From: Clostridia bacterium
GTDB taxonomy: Bacteria > Bacillota_A > Clostridia > Oscillospirales > CAG-272
Length of the DNA stretch: 9,878 nt
Reading direction: 5' to 3'
Assembly (NCBI GenBank): GCA_017462445.1
Contig: JAFTRB010000040.1
Coordinates: 1-9,878, forward strand
The notes under the pieces are model-generated. The model was not told where the DNA came from. It was given only the letters and a program-made list of their open reading frames with translations, and ran no database searches. Positions 6,592 through 9,878 of the stretch are shown in pieces. Made by a program: the position numbers and the translations under genes. Every line of letters starts with the position of its first letter. The first letter of the stretch is position 1.

Positions 6592-7440
6592 TTAAATGTA
6601 TCCGCGCTCGACAACAAAATCGCGAGCCTTGATTATGTCAGCGGTCGGGTCATCGCCGGTCTCACGCTCGATTGTGAGGAAGCCATCGTAGCCGATCTCT
6701 CGCAGAGCCGCAATGTACTCGTCCCAGTTTACATCACCCTCTCCAACAGGAGTCTCAATGAAGAAGTCTGCCACATTGAGCGCCTCGATTCCTCCATCGG
6801 CAAAGTGGCCGTAGATGATCTTTGGCTCGGTCTTCTTAAGCATTCTGCCGTCCTTGAGGTGGGTGTGGACGATCTTCTTGCCAAGCAGGCGAACCGCTGC
6901 TGCGGGGTCCTGCCCCGTTACCATAACAAAGTTTGCAGGGTCGAGGTTTACCCCAACACCGTCTCCCGCGGCATTAACAAAGCCGGAGAGTGTCACTGCA
7001 TCCTCGGGACCTGTCTCGATCGCCATTGTAACGCCCCGGCTCTTTGCATACTCTCCGCAGGCGGTAAGCGCGCGAAGCATAGCTATGTAGGTCGGGTCGG
7101 TGGGATCGCTCGGGATAACGCCTATATGCGTGGTGACAACAGGCGCGCCAACCTTGCGCGCGAGGTCTATAATAGCCTTGGTTTTTTCAACACGGGTGGG
7201 GTTGTCTGCCTCTATTTCAAAGCCGTGACCGCCCATGTCACCGCAAAGCGCGCTGACACACAGACCGCATTCGGCAAGACGGGAATTAAAGGCGGCAATC
7301 GCCTCGTCATTCATCGCCTCGGGCGAAAACTCGCCGCCGGTTGCGTAAATCTGTATACCGTCAAAGCCAAGGGAGGAGGCGAGGGAGAGGCTCTCCGCAA
7401 CACCTTTTTTGAAGCAATCGGTAATTACTCCTATTTTCAT
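6592..7440 (-). CDS. Sugar phosphate isomerase/epimerase-family TIM-barrel protein (gene 3 of the operon)
   Basis: A 282-residue protein of the same xylose isomerase-like superfamily as the next gene. The metal site is complete: Glu142 (IETGPE), Asp167 (VNLDPAN), His194 (VHTHLKDG) and Glu258 (TIERETG). LGFDGIQIY (24-32) and GEGDVNWDEYIAAL...GYDGFLTIE (233-258) are typical of bacterial epimerase/isomerase members such as IolI-like and tagatose/psicose 3-epimerase-like proteins. ATG 7440 follows AAAGGAAA at a normal distance, 22 bases after the stop of gene 2. The family is reliable; the exact reaction is not. With an oxidoreductase in the same operon, a keto-sugar or inosose intermediate is a reasonable substrate (inference). 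Confidence 0.88.
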   Translation of the reverse strand: MKIGVITDCFKKGVAESLSLASSLGFDGIQIYATGGEFSPEAMNDEAIAAFNSRLAECGLCVSALCGDMGGHGFEIEADNPTRVEKTKAIIDLARKVGAPVVTTHIGVIPSDPTDPTYIAMLRALTACGEYAKSRGVTMAIETGPEDAVTLSGFVNAAGDGVGVNLDPANFVMVTGQDPAAAVRLLGKKIVHTHLKDGRMLKKTEPKIIYGHFADGGIEALNVADFFIETPVGEGDVNWDEYIAALREIGYDGFLTIERETGDDPTADIIKARDFVVERGYI

Positions 7441-7462
7441 ATCAATTTCCTTTCGGGTTTAG

Positions 7463-8263
7463 TTATTCTGTAAGGGCGAGCGCACACTCGCGTATTCTCA
7501 TTACCTCGATTGTGTCGGCGGGCTGAATTGGGGGCTTGCCGCTCTTATAGAAGGCGAGGATGTCGGTTAGCAAATCGATAAAGAAGCTGCCCGAGCATAT
7601 CTCGGTTCGCCCTGCGCCGGAGAGGGTAAAGTCAAGCTCGGGGTGATAGAGCATCTCAACCCGCCTTGAATCGGCATAGTGGAGCGTGAAGCGCTTGCCA
7701 TCCTTGCCCGGCGTGTACTCCACATTGCAAACTCCAACGCCCATCAGCGTCTCGGCAATCTCTGCCTGGTGAACTATGTATTCGGCGAGGTTGCTGCCTC
7801 CGCCTGTAATGCAGACCTCCCTTTCGCCCTTGAAAAGGGCAAGCTCCTTTGCATAGCGGAGCGCCGAGGAGGAGAATACGGGAGTGGAATGAGCCTCACC
7901 GATGGCGAAGATCTCCTCCGCCTCCTTTACCGAGGGGGCAAAGGTCTTGTCGATGTAGGTGGGCTTCCCATAGGTGAGAGCTATTTTTGCATAGGGCAAA
8001 TGCTTCTCGGGATTTGAGGGGGAAAGAATGAGCAGAGCGTCGCTTTTGTCGCAAATTTCCGCAAGCGTATCGCATTTTTCCGCGCCAAACCTCGCGCACC
8101 ACTCCGCGGTGGTCACTCCGTCCAGCGGCGAGGTGTCAAGCTCTGCCCAGGCGTAGGCAAGCTCAAAATCCGCTCCGTCTCTTTCGCATATCTCCTTTAT
8201 CCAGGTGGGATAGTTGTTTGCGTGCCACTCACTTAAATAATAGTCAATAAAGCCGATTTTCAT
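7463..8263 (-). CDS. Short, divergent Gfo/Idh/MocA-like protein (gene 2 of the operon)
   Basis: This 266-residue protein is recognisable as a shortened relative of Gfo/Idh/MocA oxidoreductases but is degenerate where NAD(P) would bind. The N-terminus MKIGFIDYYLSEWH lacks the GxGxxG/A loop. Later landmarks remain in altered form. DALLILSPSNPEKHLPYA (75-92) corresponds to the usual V-I-TPN--H---A strand and helix. YIDKT (103-107) stands where EKP is expected and keeps the lysine. His165 (YIVHQAEIAE) may match the catalytic histidine region. The C-terminal half is about 70-90 residues shorter than usual. It is intact, with GAGGTG before ATG 8263, and starts 8 bases past gene 1, so it is a working gene. 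It may be a partner subunit of the complete oxidoreductase upstream, or an enzyme with an unusual cofactor mode; both are inference. Confidence 0.75.
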   Translation of the reverse strand: MKIGFIDYYLSEWHANNYPTWIKEICERDGADFELAYAWAELDTSPLDGVTTAEWCARFGAEKCDTLAEICDKSDALLILSPSNPEKHLPYAKIALTYGKPTYIDKTFAPSVKEAEEIFAIGEAHSTPVFSSSALRYAKELALFKGEREVCITGGGSNLAEYIVHQAEIAETLMGVGVCNVEYTPGKDGKRFTLHYADSRRVEMLYHPELDFTLSGAGRTEICSGSFFIDLLTDILAFYKSGKPPIQPADTIEVMRIRECALALTE

Positions 8264-8271
8264 CGATCACC

Positions 8272-9336
8272 TCAAAGAGTAATTTCTTCTCTCACCTCTG
8301 CCGAGCGGTAGAGTGCATCGAGAAGCTTCATGCTCTCGAGAATGTTTACGATGTTGTTTCTGTTCTTTACGCCCGTCGCGATAGACTCGAAGAAGGCGGC
8401 ATCCTCCAGCTCGTACATATTGGGTATCTCGTGGCTTGTGGTGTAGCTTTCAAGAGTTGCGCCATCCGAGAAGAAGAACTGGTCGCAGTAGGTGAGCCTT
8501 GCGCCACCCTTGTCACCGAGGAAGTCTACATACATCTCATCCTTGTCCAGGTTCTGCGCCCAAGCGCCGTTGAAGGAGATGGATGCGTTCTCTGTTCTGA
8601 TATATCCGGTGATGAAGTCGTCAACATCGTTGGTTCCGTTTACTACATCCGAGGTGTCCTCCGCCCACATTCCGTGATACTTGTACGCGGTCATATCCTT
8701 TGCCATCTCGGAGTAGGCGTCACAGGTGAGATTCTTGAGCTTGGGGCTGCCAAGAATAAAGAGAATGAGGTCAAGGAAGTGAATGCCCCAGTCGATAAGC
8801 ACACCGCCGCCCGACTGGCTCTTGGTTGTGAAGTCGCCGCCCAGACCGGGGATGGAACGGAAGCGACGGAAGGAGCAGCATACGTGGTAGATGTTGCCGA
8901 ACTTGCCCTCTCTGTTAAGCCTTTCAAGCTCTACAACCGACTGGTGATATCTGTTGCAAACACCGATGTTGAGCATAAGGCCCTGCTTCTCTGCCTCCTC
9001 TGCCATCTCGCAGGAGAGTGCATAGCTGACGGTTACGGGCTTCTCGCACATTACGTGCTTGCCGGCTCTGAGTGAGTCCATTGTTACCGTGTAGTGGGCA
9101 TAGTTGGGGGTAAGGACAAATACCGCCTGAACCTCGGGGTCAGCGAGGGCGATGTGGTAGTCGGTGATAACCTCCTCAACCATATCGGGGTACTTCTCCT
9201 TCATAGCCTGTGCCTTCTCGATAATGAGATCGCAGGCATACTTAATGCGTACGCCGGGAATTGCTGCAAGGGCAGGGAAGTGAGCGCCCTGAGCAATTCT
9301 TCCGCAACCGACGATTGCTACTGTGATGTTTGCCAT
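8272..9336 (-). CDS. Gfo/Idh/MocA-family NAD(P)-dependent oxidoreductase (gene 1 of the operon)
   Basis: A full-length 354-residue cytosolic dehydrogenase of the glucose-fructose oxidoreductase/inositol dehydrogenase/MocA superfamily. The N-terminal Rossmann domain shows VAIVGCGRIAQGAH with GxGxxA at 10-15, an acidic Asp36 after strand 2 (KYACD) suggesting NAD preference, LTPNYAH (75-81) and the signature EKP (98-100). The C-terminal substrate domain has GGGVLIDWGIHFLDL (176-190) with the conserved Asp182 and catalytic-type His186. Members oxidise or reduce a hydroxyl of sugars, inositols or glycosides. ATG 9336 is preceded by AAAGGAG. It leads a four-gene operon with a degenerate relative and two TIM-barrel isomerases, a combination seen in inositol and keto-sugar pathways. 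The substrate is not determinable from the sequence. Confidence 0.92.
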   Translation of the reverse strand: MANITVAIVGCGRIAQGAHFPALAAIPGVRIKYACDLIIEKAQAMKEKYPDMVEEVITDYHIALADPEVQAVFVLTPNYAHYTVTMDSLRAGKHVMCEKPVTVSYALSCEMAEEAEKQGLMLNIGVCNRYHQSVVELERLNREGKFGNIYHVCCSFRRFRSIPGLGGDFTTKSQSGGGVLIDWGIHFLDLILFILGSPKLKNLTCDAYSEMAKDMTAYKYHGMWAEDTSDVVNGTNDVDDFITGYIRTENASISFNGAWAQNLDKDEMYVDFLGDKGGARLTYCDQFFFSDGATLESYTTSHEIPNMYELEDAAFFESIATGVKNRNNIVNILESMKLLDALYRSAEVREEITL

Positions 9337-9383
9337 AATTTTTCTCCTTTAATATAAAATACAATGGTTAATAAGGGAGCCTG

Positions 9384-9403
9384 ACCGAGGGGTGTGCATC
9401 GGT
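9384..9403. promoter_or_regulatory. Inverted repeat in the leader of the leftward operon (possible operator)
   Basis: ACCGA (9384-9388) and TCGGT (9399-9403) flank a 10-base centre. The site lies just downstream of the predicted transcription start for the leftward operon and about 50-70 bases before its first start codon. It could bind a repressor or form a small mRNA hairpin. Short arms make chance possible. Confidence 0.35.
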
Positions 9404-9420
9404 TATACTCCGTCTTTTAT

Positions 9421-9449
9421 ATTTTATCACCCTTCAAGAAAAGAGTAAA
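9421..9449 (-). promoter_or_regulatory. Likely promoter of the leftward sugar operon
   Basis: On the - strand, TTTACT (9449-9444) and TAAAAT (9426-9421) are 17 bases apart, 4/6 and 5/6 matches to the SigA boxes. Transcription would begin near 9413. A TATAAT word nearby (around 9465-9470, - strand) has no matching -35 box at the right distance. Confidence 0.45.
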
Positions 9450-9524
9450 TACCTATCTTTAATATTATATTTAGCATTTTTACAGATTTCTTGGCAAAAA
9501 CAACAAAAAATGCGCACAATTTTA

Positions 9525-9553
9525 TTGACATTTACTTTTTGGTAGTGTATAGT
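9525..9553 (+). promoter_or_regulatory. Strong rightward SigA-type promoter with no gene downstream in the window
   Basis: A perfect TTGACA (9525-9530), a 17-base spacer and TATAGT (9548-9553, 5/6) make this the best promoter in the window by consensus. It points away from the operon, with a start expected near 9560. The first 300 bases downstream hold no credible gene, only structured and repeated sequence. It may drive a small RNA or the long leader of a gene beyond the window edge. Confidence 0.7.
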
Positions 9554-9575
9554 GGTAGGTGAACAGAGAGTGAAG

Positions 9576-9612
9576 GACGGCTTGCCATCGGTGGCGAGAA
9601 GTTCCGTCACCC
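9576..9612 (+). ncRNA. Candidate structured RNA element at the start of the orphan transcript
   Basis: About 15 bases after the predicted start, GACGG (about 9576-9580) pairs with CCGTC (9604-9608). Directly inside, CTTGCCA pairs with TGGCGAG around a TCGG loop, with a 5-base bulge (AAGTT) on the 3' side. That gives a 12-pair two-part hairpin. No T tract follows, so it is not a terminator, and no known RNA family is recognised. The structure is seen by eye; its being a functional RNA is inference. Confidence 0.35.
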
Positions 9613-9629
9613 AAAGCGGAGCGGAGTGG

Positions 9630-9670
9630 AGTCGAAGGATCTCTTCTTTAAGGCTCCCTCCGGGAGGGAG
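9630..9670 (+). repeat. Dispersed repeat, type A, right copy
   Basis: This is the partner of 185-224 in opposite orientation, with AGTCGAAGGATCTCTT, AAGGCTCC and TCCGGGAGGGAG conserved. In this copy the 3' part extends into two strong hairpins (9653-9687). Confidence 0.8.
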
Positions 9671-9687
9671 CTCCCGACGGAGTCGGG
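9653..9687. repeat. Tandem hairpins of the dispersed repeat
   Basis: GCTCCCTCC/GGAGGGAGC (9653-9661 and 9663-9671) is a perfect 9-base inverted repeat with a one-base centre. Immediately after it, CCCGAC-GGA-GTCGGG (9673-9687) forms a second, 6-pair hairpin. Two-hairpin elements with a GGCTCCCTC...GAGGGAGC first stem are, from memory, common between genes in Faecalibacterium-like genomes. Confidence 0.7.
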
Positions 9688-9712
9688 TGAGGGAGAATGC
9701 GTAAGGCTTGGT

Positions 9713-9737
9713 AATTGCTCAGCAATAGTGAGCAATT
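9713..9737. repeat. Inverted repeat AATTGCTCA/TGAGCAATT
   Basis: A perfect 9-base inverted repeat (9713-9721 and 9729-9737) with a 7-base loop, between the type A and type B repeats. No T tract follows, so a terminator is unlikely. It probably belongs to the same composite repeat region. Confidence 0.6.
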
Positions 9738-9754
9738 TGAAGCAGGGCGTTCCT

Positions 9755-9784
9755 GTCATCCTGAGCGAAGTCGAAGGATCTCTT
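9755..9784 (+). repeat. Dispersed repeat, type B, right copy
   Basis: GTCATCCTGAGCG followed by AAGTCGAAGGATCTCTT is the opposite-strand partner of 374-413, shortened by about ten bases in the middle. It shares the 15-base core GTCGAAGGATCTCTT with the other three copies in the window. Confidence 0.8.
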
Positions 9785-9878
9785 TCTTTTGTAGCGAAAA
9801 GTAACAAAAGGATAGGTAGGCTATAATCCTTACTAGATCCCTTCGTCACTTCGTTCCTCGGCTTTGCTCCGCCTGCGC

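Larger units (their letters stand above)
9337..9878. other. Non-coding region upstream of the leftward operon
   Basis: No gene is supported in these 542 bases. The left part (9337-9530) is AT-rich and carries promoters in both directions. The right part (9560-9878) contains a hairpin, dispersed repeats and further inverted repeats. The last 45 bases (agatcccttcgtcacttc and onward) look like a further degenerate repeat copy running off the window. Open frames at 9607-9849 and 9626-9826 only translate the repeats. Confidence 0.7.

Noticed and set aside
8431..9075. Open frame of 214 codons on the + strand opposite the oxidoreductase
   Set aside because: Antisense shadow of a gene with clear Rossmann and EKP motifs; its translation shows no domain.
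9560..9700. T-box riboswitch
   Set aside because: An AGAGAG word and hairpin are present, but there is no stem I 5' strand, no specifier loop and no GGUGGNACCGCG-type T-box sequence in the window.
185..9784. Composite transposon bounded by inverted repeats
   Set aside because: No transposase or integrase gene is present, and the repeat order at the two ends is not a mirror image.
9626..9826. 66-codon frame on the + strand downstream of the orphan promoter
   Set aside because: It starts inside a dispersed repeat, covers the tandem hairpins and has no Shine-Dalgarno sequence; spurious.

Overview
The window looks like chromosomal DNA from an anaerobic, gut-type member of the Clostridia (Firmicutes), probably an uncultured Oscillospirales or related lineage. 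This rests on strong AGGAGG-type ribosome binding sites, a methionine synthase split into a core protein and a separate activation subunit, and short dispersed hairpin repeats of a type I associate with Ruminococcaceae-like genomes. The taxonomic call is inference; no rRNA or marker gene is present.

Layout. Bases 1-567 are non-coding and full of repeats: two copies of an AAGAGATCCTTCGAC-type dispersed repeat, a row of four tiny hairpins separated by ACTTCAC, and then a good promoter at 494-522. That promoter drives an exported, all-helical protein of unknown function (568-1599). A 116-base leader ending in a terminator-like hairpin precedes a one-carbon/methionine operon on the + strand: metF (1716-2582), a stand-alone methionine synthase activation subunit that overlaps metF by 8 bases (2575-3189), and a 795-residue metH lacking its own activation domain (3247-5634). 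Together these would reduce methylene-THF to methyl-THF, transfer the methyl group to homocysteine through cobalamin, and rescue oxidised cobalamin with SAM.

A near-ideal bidirectional terminator (5639-5674) separates this from a convergent four-gene operon on the - strand. Transcribed from about 9413 leftwards it encodes a complete Gfo/Idh/MocA oxidoreductase (9336-8272), a short degenerate member of the same superfamily (8263-7463), and two xylose-isomerase-like TIM-barrel proteins (7440-6592 and 6582-5722). The genes are 8, 22 and 9 bases apart, so they almost certainly form one unit acting on a sugar, polyol or glycoside. An NAD-dependent oxidation followed by metal-dependent isomerisation, epimerisation or elimination is the best reading. 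No transporter, kinase or regulator in the window identifies the substrate.

Bases 9337-9878 are non-coding. They contain the leftward operon promoter, a strong rightward promoter (9525-9553) with no gene in front of it inside the window, an RNA-like hairpin, and more copies of the dispersed repeat in the opposite orientation. Most of the window is ordinary metabolism. The least explained parts are the rightward promoter with its structured downstream sequence, the ACTTCAC hairpin array, the metF leader and the degenerate oxidoreductase.
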